The position numbers and the translations under genes were made by a program. 64,000 nucleotides of DNA from Novosphingobium marinum. Its GTDB lineage: Bacteria > Pseudomonadota > Alphaproteobacteria > Sphingomonadales > Sphingomonadaceae. Each line of letters opens with the position of its first letter. The stretch's first letter is position 1. The DNA is taken from NCBI RefSeq assembly GCF_013408095.1, contig NZ_JACBZF010000001.1, forward strand, positions 1 through 64,000, in the 5' to 3' direction. Of the stretch, positions 51,103-58,990 are shown piece after piece. The notes below the pieces were generated by a model that saw only the letters and a program-made list of their open reading frames with translations, was not told the DNA's origin and did no database searches.

Positions 51103-51888
51103 ATGGTGGCAGGCAAGCTTGATGGCAAGGTCGCGCTCGTAACCGGCGGGACGAGTGGAATTGGTGCAGGGGCGGTCCGCAGGCTGACCGAGGATGGCGC
51201 GAAAGTGATCTTCACCGGGTCCAAGAAGGAACCCGCCGAGGCACTTTGCGCCGAAACCGGCGCTGCGTTCGAATCGCACCGTGTCCAGGACGTGGAAGGC
51301 TGGCAGAAACTGTCCGACCGCATCCGCAGCGAATACGGCCGGCTCGACATCGCCTTCGCCAACGCAGGCATGGAAGCAGGCGACGGATCGGTCGAGGACG
51401 TGGACGTCGACAACTGGAACCGGATCATTTCGGTAAACCAGACGGGCGTCATGCTGACCATCCAGAACGCCATCAGGATCATGAAGGACAATGCCGAGGG
51501 AGCGACCGGCTCGATCATCGTCAACAGCTCGATGAACGCCAAGCTCGCGATGGGCAATTTCGTCGCCTACTCGGTGACCAAGGCGGCGGTGCTGGCGCTC
51601 GCGAAGTCCTCCGCCATGCATTGCGGACTTTCAGGCTACAAGATCAGGGTGAATTCGATCCTTCCCGGCGTCGTCGCAACAGACATGATCCTCAACATCA
51701 TGAACGCCCAGCCCGATCCCGAGGCCGCGCGCGGCATGTACGAAGGCATGCATCCCATGAAGCGCATGGCGAAGGTCGAGGAAGTCGCCGCGCTCGTCGC
51801 GTTCCTCGCCTCGGATGAGGCAGCATTCATTTCCGGCGCCGACTATTCGATCGACGGCGCCGCAACGGCGGGGACGATGGGCGTATGA
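51103..51888 (+). CDS. SDR family oxidoreductase (first of three)
   Basis: This is a 261-residue short-chain dehydrogenase with [12 protein letters not shown] near residues 12-23, a Ser in the [10 protein letters not shown] segment, catalytic [13 protein letters not shown], and a C-terminal [13 protein letters not shown] tail. The first two codons are ATG GTG; the ribosome site GGGAG serves either. NANA (FANAGM) substitutes the usual NNAG. It overlaps the next SDR by ATGA and is divergent from a Rieske gene, which suggests oxidation of hydroxylated products. Confidence 0.87.
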   Translation: MVAGKLDGKVALVTGGTSGIGAGAVRRLTEDGAKVIFTGSKKEPAEALCAETGAAFESHRVQDVEGWQKLSDRIRSEYGRLDIAFANAGMEAGDGSVEDVDVDNWNRIISVNQTGVMLTIQNAIRIMKDNAEGATGSIIVNSSMNAKLAMGNFVAYSVTKAAVLALAKSSAMHCGLSGYKIRVNSILPGVVATDMILNIMNAQPDPEAARGMYEGMHPMKRMAKVEEVAALVAFLASDEAAFISGADYSIDGAATAGTMGV

Positions 51889-52688
51889 GCAGGCTTGAAG
51901 GACGTGTCGCTCTTGTAACGGGCGGCCTGAGGGGCATCGGTCTCGCGACTGCGGAGCGCCTGGCCCAGGACGGTGCGAAGGTCGTTGTCAGTGACTTGTC
52001 ACCGGAAAGCGACCCGACCGTCGCCGAAGTCCTCGGCAGGCTCGGCGAGAATGCCAGCTACATCTCGTTCAACGTCGCCGAGGAGCAGGGCTGGAAGGAC
52101 GCGGTCGCCACGATATCCGAACGCTACGGCCGCCTCGACGTGCTGGTGAACAACGCGGGCATCGACGGCACGGGCAAGATTCACGAGATGGATTTTGCCG
52201 TCTGGCGCAAGGTGCAGGCCGTAAATTGCGATGCCGCCTTCCTGTCGGCGAAATACGCCTACGCGCTGCTGAAAAGCGCAGGCGAGCAGACCGCTGGCGG
52301 TGCCTCGATCATCAACGTGAGCTCGGTCATGGGCTTCGTCTCGTTCCCGGAAAGCTCCGCCTACAGCACGTCCAAGGGCGGAGTGCGGCTCTTCACCAAG
52401 GCGGCGGCGCTCGAATTCGCGACCGAAAACGTTCCGATCAGGGTGAATTCGGTCCATCCGGGCTTCGTCGAAACGCCGCTTCTCACCGAAGGATTCGATC
52501 GCATGGTCGAGCGCGGAGTGGCGGAGAAGGCCGAGGATCTCGTTGGCCTGGTTGCGACTTCGACGCCGATGAACCGGCTCGCCCGTCCCGAAGAGGTCGC
52601 CGCCGTCATCGCCTTTCTTGCTTGCGACGATGCAAGCTATGTCACAGGGTCCGAGTACGTCGTCGACGGCGGCTACCTGACGCGTTGA
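51885..52688 (+). CDS. SDR family oxidoreductase (second of three)
   Basis: This is a 267-residue classical SDR with [15 protein letters not shown] near 11-25, NNAGIDG near 88-94, Ser in INVSSVMG and catalytic [14 protein letters not shown] long substrate loop ([18 protein letters not shown] near 205-222) follows. Coupled to the previous SDR and nine bases from the next. The VDGGYLTR end is typical of 3-oxoacyl reductase/hydroxysteroid dehydrogenase-like SDRs. The substrate is not determinable. Confidence 0.88.
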   Translation: MSRLEGRVALVTGGLRGIGLATAERLAQDGAKVVVSDLSPESDPTVAEVLGRLGENASYISFNVAEEQGWKDAVATISERYGRLDVLVNNAGIDGTGKIHEMDFAVWRKVQAVNCDAAFLSAKYAYALLKSAGEQTAGGASIINVSSVMGFVSFPESSAYSTSKGGVRLFTKAAALEFATENVPIRVNSVHPGFVETPLLTEGFDRMVERGVAEKAEDLVGLVATSTPMNRLARPEEVAAVIAFLACDDASYVTGSEYVVDGGYLTR

Positions 52689-52697
52689 GGTTGGACG

Positions 52698-53477
52698 ATG
52701 ACGGTTGCACTGCCTGATTGCGTCGCCCTGGTCACTGGTGCGCACGGAAGTATCGGGCGCGAGGTCGTCAGGGCGATGAAGGCGGCAGGCGCGACCGTGA
52801 TTGCCAGCGATCTAGGCCCGGAAGCCGATCACGGCGGAGCCGACCGTTACTATCGCCACAATGTCTGCAGGGCTTCCGACTGGGAAGAGATTGCCGGCGA
52901 TATCATGGAAGACCACGGCAGGCTCGATGCCCTCGTGAACGTCGCCGCCGTTTCTATCGTCGGCAAGATCGAGGACACTCCGCTGGAGGAATTCCAGCGG
53001 GTGAGCGCCGTGAATGTGGATTCCATCGTGATAGGCGTTCAGGAACTGCTTCCGCTCCTTCGCGAAGGCGGGAAGCGCCGCAAGGGCGGGGCTTCGATCG
53101 TCAACTTCTCGAGCGTGGGCGGCTTGCGCGGCGCGGCCTTCAATGCCGCCTACTGCACGTCGAAGGCTGCCGCCACGATGCTGAGCAAATGCATGGGAGC
53201 CGAATTCGCCGCTCTCGGCTACAACATCCGCTGCAACAGCGTTCACCCGGGCGGGATAGACACGCCGATGCTCGGCTCGATCATGGATCGCTATGTCGAT
53301 CTGGGGGCTGTGGAATCGCGCGAGGCAGCGACGCAGGCGATGGCGGCGCGCCATCCGATCGGGCGGCTCGGCAAGCCGGAGGAAATGGCCGGCGGCGTCG
53401 TCTATTTGTGCTCAGAGGCGGCAAGCTTCGTGACATGCAGCGAGTTCCTGATGGACGGGGGCTTCTCGCAAGTCTGA
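52698..53477 (+). CDS. SDR family oxidoreductase (third of three)
   Basis: This 259-residue SDR has the cofactor loop TGAHGSIGREVVRAM near residues 13-27, an NVAAV variant in place of NNAG, Ser in the FSSVGGLRGA strand, and catalytic YCTSKAAATMLSKC. The body after that (HPGGIDTPML) and the MDGGFSQV end are typical. It lies nine bases after the second SDR and ends 40 bases before the convergent MDR gene. Three SDRs in a row suggest serial alcohol/ketone steps on a polycyclic or multi-hydroxy compound. Confidence 0.87.
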   Translation: MTVALPDCVALVTGAHGSIGREVVRAMKAAGATVIASDLGPEADHGGADRYYRHNVCRASDWEEIAGDIMEDHGRLDALVNVAAVSIVGKIEDTPLEEFQRVSAVNVDSIVIGVQELLPLLREGGKRRKGGASIVNFSSVGGLRGAAFNAAYCTSKAAATMLSKCMGAEFAALGYNIRCNSVHPGGIDTPMLGSIMDRYVDLGAVESREAATQAMAARHPIGRLGKPEEMAGGVVYLCSEAASFVTCSEFLMDGGFSQV

Positions 53478-53516
53478 CTTTGCGAGCAAAGCCGCAGTTT
53501 CCGCTTCGACGATGCG

Positions 53517-54548
53517 TCAGGCGTCGTCGACCCGCACCAGCTTGCGCCCTTTCACGCCGCCGCTGAATCCGGCGAGCGCCGCATCGGGTACGCGATCGAA
53601 CCCTTCCTCGATATCGAGCCACTCGCTGATCCGGCCTTCTCGCAGCCAGTGCGCCAGTCGCTCGCGGGCCGGTTCGAACAGGTCAACATGGTCGAAGTAG
53701 AAGAAACCGCGCATCGTCAGCGAACTCATCGCCAGGTAGATGTGATTGTAGATCGGTTCGGGCGTGGCCCCGTAGTGGGCCGTGCCGCCGCAGATCAGGA
53801 TGTGACCGCCGCGGCGCATGTTCGGCAGCGCCGCGCTCAGCAGGTTTCCGCCGACGTTGTCGAAGAACAGGTCGACGCCTTCGGGGCATGCCTTGGCGAT
53901 CTCGGCAATAAGGTCGTCCGACTTGTAGTCGACCGCAGTATCGAAGCCGTTGTCCAGCAGCGCCGCGCACTTTTCGGGTCCTCCGGCCAATCCGACACCG
54001 CGTGCGCCGAATAGCGGCAGGAGTTGTCCGACGATCGATCCGATTCCGCCTGACGCCCCGGATACGAGCACGGTGTCGCCCGGATTGACGCGGCTGAACT
54101 CGGTAAGGCCGAGCCAGGCGCAAACGCCGCTCATCCCGATGGTCACCAAGCCAGAGGCCGTATCGACGCCTTCGGGAACTTGCTGGAGTGCCAGCCCCAT
54201 GTGATCGGTACCGTCGCAGACCGTGTAGTCGGCCCAGTCCAGGAAGCCCGTGACCCGGTCGCCTTCCTTGAACGCCGCGTTCCGGCTTTCGGCAACGATG
54301 CCGGCCACGCCGCCGCGCATCGCCGCACCATGTGGCAGCGCGTCGAACTTCCCCGGCATTCCCCGCACCCAGGCGTGGTTCATGAAGTCGGGCGAAAAGT
54401 ATTCGGCGCGAACCAGGACTTCCCCTTCGCCGGGCACGGGCATCTGCGTTTCACCGCGTTCAAAGTGCCCGCGCACGAGCGCCATGCCGCCCGCAGTATC
54501 GTCGTTCGGACGTCCGACCTGCCATACGCGATTCTTGGTGCCGCTCAT
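53517..54548 (-). CDS. MDR-family NADP-dependent oxidoreductase
   Basis: This is a 343-residue zinc-free medium-chain reductase. Its N-terminal half holds FSPDFMNHAWVRGMPGKFDALP; the Rossmann motif is VLVSGASGGIGSIVGQL and the LFFDNVGGNLL segment parallels the YYDNVGG of the reductase at 19720, so both are of the prostaglandin-reductase/CurA type. It reduces enone double bonds. ATG 54548 lies ten bases past the stop of the SDR at 54559, so the two form one operon. Its substrate is unknown. Confidence 0.86.
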   Translation of the reverse strand: MSGTKNRVWQVGRPNDDTAGGMALVRGHFERGETQMPVPGEGEVLVRAEYFSPDFMNHAWVRGMPGKFDALPHGAAMRGGVAGIVAESRNAAFKEGDRVTGFLDWADYTVCDGTDHMGLALQQVPEGVDTASGLVTIGMSGVCAWLGLTEFSRVNPGDTVLVSGASGGIGSIVGQLLPLFGARGVGLAGGPEKCAALLDNGFDTAVDYKSDDLIAEIAKACPEGVDLFFDNVGGNLLSAALPNMRRGGHILICGGTAHYGATPEPIYNHIYLAMSSLTMRGFFYFDHVDLFEPARERLAHWLREGRISEWLDIEEGFDRVPDAALAGFSGGVKGRKLVRVDDA

Positions 54549-54558
54549 GTTCCGCTCC

Positions 54559-55353
54559 TCAGGGCAGTGTGTGCATGCCGCCTTCGAGCATGAAGGTGCC
54601 CCCGGTCATGTAGCCGGATCCCTCGCTCGCCAGGAATACGGCGATCGGACCGGCGTCCACTTCGGGATCTCCAAGACGCCGGACCGGAATCTTTTCCTTC
54701 AGCGCTTCCACGAATTCGGGGCGCGCGGTCTTCCACTTGTCGAACGCCCGTGTCTCGAGTGCCGGATTGATGCAATTCACCGTAATCCCGTACTGCCCCC
54801 ATTCGCGCGCCGCCGTGCGGGTCAGCGCGCGAATGGCTTCCTTGGTGGCATTGTAGCAGGTGTTGCCCTCGAAGCCGACCTGGCCGGAACTGGAAGCGAA
54901 GTTCACGATCCGTCCGAACCCGGCCTTCTTCAGGTGCGGAAAGGCCGCCTTCATGAACCACAGGCTCGCGGTCGCGCCTGTCCTGAACGTGTACTCCCAC
55001 TCGTCCTCGTCGGTGTCCTCGCAGGCGACGAACACCGTCGATGGCTGCGGGTCGGCTTCGGTTCCGAAGCCCTGGGCGTTGTTGACCACGATGTGGAGGG
55101 CGCCGAATTCCTCGACCGCCTTTTCGACGCAGGCGAACACCTGGTCCCTGTGACCGACGTCGCAGGCAAAGCCGATTGCGGTCCCTCCCGCATCGGTGAT
55201 TTCCTTGGCGACCCGCTCGACGGTCGAGGGCGTACGCGAGGCGACCACGACCATCGCGCCTTCCTTTGCATAGGCATGGGCGATCGCGCGGCCGATGCCA
55301 CGGCCCGCCCCGGTGACGATTGCGACCTTGTCCTTCAGAACCTGGTTTTCCAT
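54559..55353 (-). CDS. SDR family oxidoreductase
   Basis: This is a 264-residue SDR with TGAGRGIGRAIAHAY near 14-28, NNAQGFG in the NNAG position, Ser in FASSSGQVG, and catalytic YNATKEAIRALT. An insertion holding a TEADPQPSTVFVACEDTDED acidic loop follows the NNAQ motif. GGAGG lies six bases before ATG 55353; longer starts at 55359 and 55377 are less well placed. It leads an operon with the MDR reductase and is divergent from a TetR. Confidence 0.86.
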   Translation of the reverse strand: MENQVLKDKVAIVTGAGRGIGRAIAHAYAKEGAMVVVASRTPSTVERVAKEITDAGGTAIGFACDVGHRDQVFACVEKAVEEFGALHIVVNNAQGFGTEADPQPSTVFVACEDTDEDEWEYTFRTGATASLWFMKAAFPHLKKAGFGRIVNFASSSGQVGFEGNTCYNATKEAIRALTRTAAREWGQYGITVNCINPALETRAFDKWKTARPEFVEALKEKIPVRRLGDPEVDAGPIAVFLASEGSGYMTGGTFMLEGGMHTLP

Positions 55354-55407
55354 GAGCATCCTCCGCGTTGTCGACAAGGCCTGCGCCTTTTATCCGAATG
55401 CAATTGT

Positions 55408-55440
55408 GCTAGTCTCTCGGGGCGCAGCCCTGATACTAGC
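55408..55440. promoter_or_regulatory. GCTAGT/ACTAGC inverted repeat before the TetR gene
   Basis: Six-base perfect arms at 55408-55413 and 55435-55440 with a 21-base spacer, in the 176-base divergent region between the SDR at 55353 and the TetR at 55530. Candidate operator; the wide spacing leaves it weak. Confidence 0.3.
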
Positions 55441-55529
55441 CCTTGTTATAGTTTGGGCTGCCGCTGTACCAGGGTGGACAACCGCGCCGTCATCGGCGCG
55501 AGGTATGAAGGGTTTGAGAACGACAGCCA

Positions 55530-56228
55530 ATGCCCCAGTCCGCACTCGCACGAAAGATCGGAGAATTCGCGACCGACCGGCTTGGGCGCAAGCTTAGCGA
55601 AAACAGGCTGATCCGCCGCGCAAAGATCATGCAGGCCACGCTGAACCTCATCGCGTCGCGGGGATACGATGCGGTTACCGTGGAAGAGCTGGCTGCTGCG
55701 AGCGAGGTCAGCAAGAAGACGCTCTACGACATCTATGGCAGCAAGCAGGCCGTCGTCGCGCAGGCGGTGGCCTTGCGGCTCGATACGGTTACCGACCAGA
55801 TCGAGCGCGATCTCCCGCAGGACGGACTCGAAAGGCTCCGGTCGATCGTTCGCCAGACATGCGCGGCCGTGCTCGACACGCCGCAGCTGTCCCGGGCGCT
55901 TGCCCCGATGCTCGTCGGCTCCGCGCAGGAATTCCACCTGACCGCCTTTTTCGAACGGCTGCACCGTAATGCTCTCGAGACGATGAAGCGGGAGCGGCTG
56001 CTGCATTCGTGGGTCGATATCGAATTTACCGCCCGCTCGATGATGTTCGATCAGGTGTCGGTCCAGAACCTGTGGGCCGGAATGAACATCGCGGACGGCG
56101 AGTATGAGGACTTCGCCATGCTCGATACCTATCGCGTTCTGACGCCGCTTGCGAAGGTATCCTTGCGCAAGGACCTCGTTGAGGAGGTGAGACTGCTCCA
56201 GAACAGGCTTCGAGATCGACGTTCGTAA
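55530..56228 (+). CDS. TetR family transcriptional regulator
   Basis: This is a 232-residue TetR-type regulator. Residues about 28-75 hold the helix-turn-helix (TVEELAAASEVSKKTLYDIYGSKQAVV) and the rest is a helical ligand domain. It differs from the paralogous pair at 23597 and 60862. It is divergent from the SDR-MDR operon at 53517-55353 and precedes a Rieske-VOC operon by 285 bases, so it may control one or both. The end of the protein (NRLRDRRS) is basic. Confidence 0.86.
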   Translation: MPQSALARKIGEFATDRLGRKLSENRLIRRAKIMQATLNLIASRGYDAVTVEELAAASEVSKKTLYDIYGSKQAVVAQAVALRLDTVTDQIERDLPQDGLERLRSIVRQTCAAVLDTPQLSRALAPMLVGSAQEFHLTAFFERLHRNALETMKRERLLHSWVDIEFTARSMMFDQVSVQNLWAGMNIADGEYEDFAMLDTYRVLTPLAKVSLRKDLVEEVRLLQNRLRDRRS

Positions 56229-56238
56229 ATGCGTACCA

Positions 56239-56263
56239 GTTGAAAATGACTTTCGATTTCAAC
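56239..56263 (+). other. Inverted repeat shortly after the TetR stop
   Basis: Seven-base arms GTTGAAA and TTTCAAC flank an 11-base spacer, ten bases past the TetR stop. No T-tract follows, so it may be a weak terminator or an operator for the downstream Rieske gene. The rest of the 285-base gap (56264-56513) holds nothing I can name beyond an AGGAG ribosome site before 56514. Confidence 0.35.
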
Positions 56264-56513
56264 GGGTGTCGGGCGCATTTCGTCTCGGTTTTGCGTAGAA
56301 TCGGTGGAACACGGTTTAATTTTGTGTCACGTAGGCGCAGGAGATCGAGTGCCCTTTCCGTATGACGGAATCTCTCGTTTTGGCGAGTGGACCAACCGGT
56401 GGGGCAGGGCATACGTTTGAAGCAAGCCTGGACGAAGGTTGCGACCTTGAAGGGCACGTATCGCTAATTGCGGCAGCGGCACGAACCGCGCCCGCGGGAC
56501 AGGAGAATGCCAG

Positions 56514-57749
56514 ATGACCGGCAACGTTTACGACCAGGTGGAAAGCGTAATCGAATTCGAAGCCAAGCGCGAAGGACCGCGCCAGGGCTTCCCGCCGCTT
56601 CCGGAGATTCCCGGCGGACGTTACACCGACCCGGCGTTCTTCGAACTCGAGCGTGAGCATGTTCTCGGCAAGAGCTGGGTCTGCGCCGGTCGTGACGAGG
56701 ACCTGCGCAAGCCGGGCGATTATCGCCTCTGGGACCGGCTCGGCGTGCCTCTGTTGCTGATCCGTGGCCAGGACGACAAGCTGCGCGCTTTCTACAACAC
56801 CTGCCGTCACCGGGGCGCCCCCGTCGTCCGCGATGAAAAGGGCAACACCAGGCTGCTGCGCTGCCAGTACCACAGCTGGTCGTACGGTCTCGACGGCAAG
56901 CTAAAGGGCGTGCCCGACGAGCGCGACTTTCCGTGTCTCGACAAATCCAATCGAGGTCTGATCGAAGCGTCGTGCGATACGTGGGCGGGCTGGGTGTTCG
57001 TCAATCTCGACAAGGATGCCGAGCCGCTGCAGGAATACCTCGCGCCGCTTCCGACCGAACTCGATTGCGTCAAGATGGAAGGCCTGCGGACCGTTCATGT
57101 TCAGGACTACCCGATCGATTGCAACTGGAAGGTGGCGATGGATGCCTTCCTCGAAGTCTACCATATCAACACGATCCATCCGACGAATGCGGGCATTATG
57201 CTCGACCACAAGGCCGCCGCGATGGGGCTGTTCGAAGGCGGCCATTCGCGCATGGCGACGCGAAAGAAGATGAACGAGGGGCTGAACTTCGTCGAGTTCG
57301 AGGGCGCGCCGGATATCACCACGATGCCGGATTTCTACAGGCTCAACAACGTCGCCTACATGGCGTTCCCGAACCTCATCTCGCCGGTCGAGCCGACGGG
57401 TTTCCCGGTGCTGCTGTTCTGGCCGGACGGCGTCAATTCGTGCGTCATGCAGGCGATCTACGTTGCGCCCGACTGGGGCGAGGGTGATCGTCCCGCGTTC
57501 TGGGACCGCTTCCTGCCGATATTCCACCAAGTACTTGAAGAAGACATGATGAACCTGGGGCCGATCCAGCGCTCGCTGGAATCGGGCGGCTTCACCGGGA
57601 TGATGGTGAATTACCAGGAGCGGCGGATCTACTGGTTCCACGAGGAGGTCGACCGGCTCATCGGAGAAGGGCTCATTCCGGAAGGCCTGGCGGTCGAAAA
57701 GTTGCTTGAGCCCTATATCGAACGGCCCTTCGCGGAAGCCGCGGAGTAG
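56514..57749 (+). CDS. Rieske ring-hydroxylating oxygenase, alpha subunit
   Basis: This is a 411-residue oxygenase with Rieske ligands C97, H99, C117 and H120 and iron-site H217 and H222 in the LEVYHINTIHPT segment. The SCxTWAGWVFVNLD segment and CNWKVAMDAF motif are standard. It lacks a large C-terminal extension and resembles aromatic-amine, phthalate or betaine-demethylase-type enzymes about as closely as dioxygenases. The AGGAG site is eight bases upstream of ATG 56514. A VOC gene follows nine bases after the stop. Confidence 0.92.
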   Translation: MTGNVYDQVESVIEFEAKREGPRQGFPPLPEIPGGRYTDPAFFELEREHVLGKSWVCAGRDEDLRKPGDYRLWDRLGVPLLLIRGQDDKLRAFYNTCRHRGAPVVRDEKGNTRLLRCQYHSWSYGLDGKLKGVPDERDFPCLDKSNRGLIEASCDTWAGWVFVNLDKDAEPLQEYLAPLPTELDCVKMEGLRTVHVQDYPIDCNWKVAMDAFLEVYHINTIHPTNAGIMLDHKAAAMGLFEGGHSRMATRKKMNEGLNFVEFEGAPDITTMPDFYRLNNVAYMAFPNLISPVEPTGFPVLLFWPDGVNSCVMQAIYVAPDWGEGDRPAFWDRFLPIFHQVLEEDMMNLGPIQRSLESGGFTGMMVNYQERRIYWFHEEVDRLIGEGLIPEGLAVEKLLEPYIERPFAEAAE

Positions 57750-57757
57750 GCCGGAGG

Positions 57758-58315
57758 ATGGATCGCAAGTTTTTCCAGCAGGCCTTTTTCGTTTCCAGCA
57801 TCGACGAAGCCGCGAAGAAGTGGTCCGACGTTTTCGGCGCCGGACCGTTCTTCATGGTTCGCCACCATCATTGCGACGAGTTCACATATCGCGGGACGGC
57901 GGAGGAGGCGGATGTCTCCTACGCCTTCGGCTATCTCGGCGATCTGATGATCCAGTTCATCGAGCAGCACGACGAAAGGGAATCGATCTACCGCGACATG
58001 TTTTCACCGGGCGAGGAAGGCTTTCACCACGTGGCGTACCTCGTCTCCGATTTCGCATCGGAGCGGCAGCGCTGGCTCGACATGGGGTACGAGCTCGCTA
58101 CCGAACTTTACGCCGACGAGGTTAATGCCGCCTATTTCGACACGCGCGAACTGAATGGCGGCTTCACGGAAATCCACGGCGACCCGCCGCATATCATGGG
58201 CCTGTTCGCGCACTGGAAACGCACGCACGAGGCGTGGAAGCCGGGCGAGCCCGCGACGATCGAACTGGACAACCTGAAGTTCTACGAAAGAGCGCCGCTC
58301 CTGCCGAAAGGCTGA
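57758..58315 (+). CDS. VOC family protein
   Basis: This 185-residue protein has two VOC modules, FFQQAFFVSSIDEAAKKWSDVFGAGPFFMV near the start with a following HHH run, and GFHHVAYLVSDFASERQRWLDMGYELA in the second half with an HH pair that could bind metal. It shares the GxGPF feature with the VOC at 35185. It directly follows the Rieske gene in an operon, a pairing also seen at 15465. A terminator hairpin overlaps the last codons and stop. Confidence 0.8.
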   Translation: MDRKFFQQAFFVSSIDEAAKKWSDVFGAGPFFMVRHHHCDEFTYRGTAEEADVSYAFGYLGDLMIQFIEQHDERESIYRDMFSPGEEGFHHVAYLVSDFASERQRWLDMGYELATELYADEVNAAYFDTRELNGGFTEIHGDPPHIMGLFAHWKRTHEAWKPGEPATIELDNLKFYERAPLLPKG

Positions 58316-58328
58316 GCGGCGCTCTTTC
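58286..58328 (+). terminator. Terminator hairpin overlapping the VOC stop
   Basis: Fifteen-base perfect arms GAAAGAGCGCCGCTC and GAGCGGCGCTCTTTC enclose a 13-base loop. The left arm lies in the last coding part of the VOC gene and the stop (58313-58315) lies at the loop end. It also sits 3' of the convergent cytochrome gene, so it may act in both directions. Confidence 0.75.
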
Positions 58329-58352
58329 CGTTCGCAATGCAGGCGTGAGGCG

Positions 58353-58985
58353 TTACGGCTTCGCGCCCTGTGCGATCCAGGTCCTGACCTTGGCGATCTG
58401 GTCCTTCGAAAGCGGCCCGACGCCGAACGGCATCTGCAGCCCGGATCCCCCGTTCTGGAGATGCGTGCCTTCCAGCTTCATTATGAGGTAGCTTGCATCG
58501 GGTTTGCCCGGCACGACGCGCTTCAGGTTAGGTGCCTCGGTCGACGCGACGTTGACGAGGTTGGCGACGGCCTTCCTGGGGACGAGCGAGATATTGCCCG
58601 CTTCGGTCCCGGTGAGGTGACAGGTCGCACATGCGCTCGCAAAGATCGGAGCGACGTTCTCCTCGTAGTAGGACTTGCCCGAAGACGTCGTGGCCGAGGC
58701 CTGCATCATCTTTGCCTCGGGTTCGGCAGGCGCGGACTTGCCTGCCGCCGAGGCGGCCTTTTCCGCGACCTCGGCCTTTTCCGCCACCGTCGGCGCACTG
58801 GACGAAGGCGTTTCGGACGGTGCCTCGGCAGCCTCGCTGGCAGGAGCGCTCGCAGTCGCGCCGGGCTCCTGTTCGACGGATGCCACGTCCGAGGTAGACG
58901 CCAGCGCGTCCTCCCCGATCTCGCTCTCCGACTGGCCGCAGGAAACGAGCGCGAGGGCCAAGCCTGCTGTAACCAAAATTCTCAT
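58353..58985 (-). CDS. Lipoprotein c-type cytochrome
   Basis: This is a 210-residue exported cytochrome. Its N-terminus is a lipoprotein signal with the lipobox LVSC (C16), followed by a long Ala/Glu/Ser/Pro-rich tether (about 20-100). The heme site is C119-xx-C122-H123 (ACATCHLTG) and M185 in QMPFGVG is a likely axial ligand. It would sit anchored to a periplasmic membrane face and carry electrons. It begins five bases after the stop of the Tat-exported flavoprotein, so it is probably the electron acceptor of that dehydrogenase. Confidence 0.87.
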   Translation of the reverse strand: MRILVTAGLALALVSCGQSESEIGEDALASTSDVASVEQEPGATASAPASEAAEAPSETPSSSAPTVAEKAEVAEKAASAAGKSAPAEPEAKMMQASATTSSGKSYYEENVAPIFASACATCHLTGTEAGNISLVPRKAVANLVNVASTEAPNLKRVVPGKPDASYLIMKLEGTHLQNGGSGLQMPFGVGPLSKDQIAKVRTWIAQGAKP

Positions 58986-58990
58986 GATTC

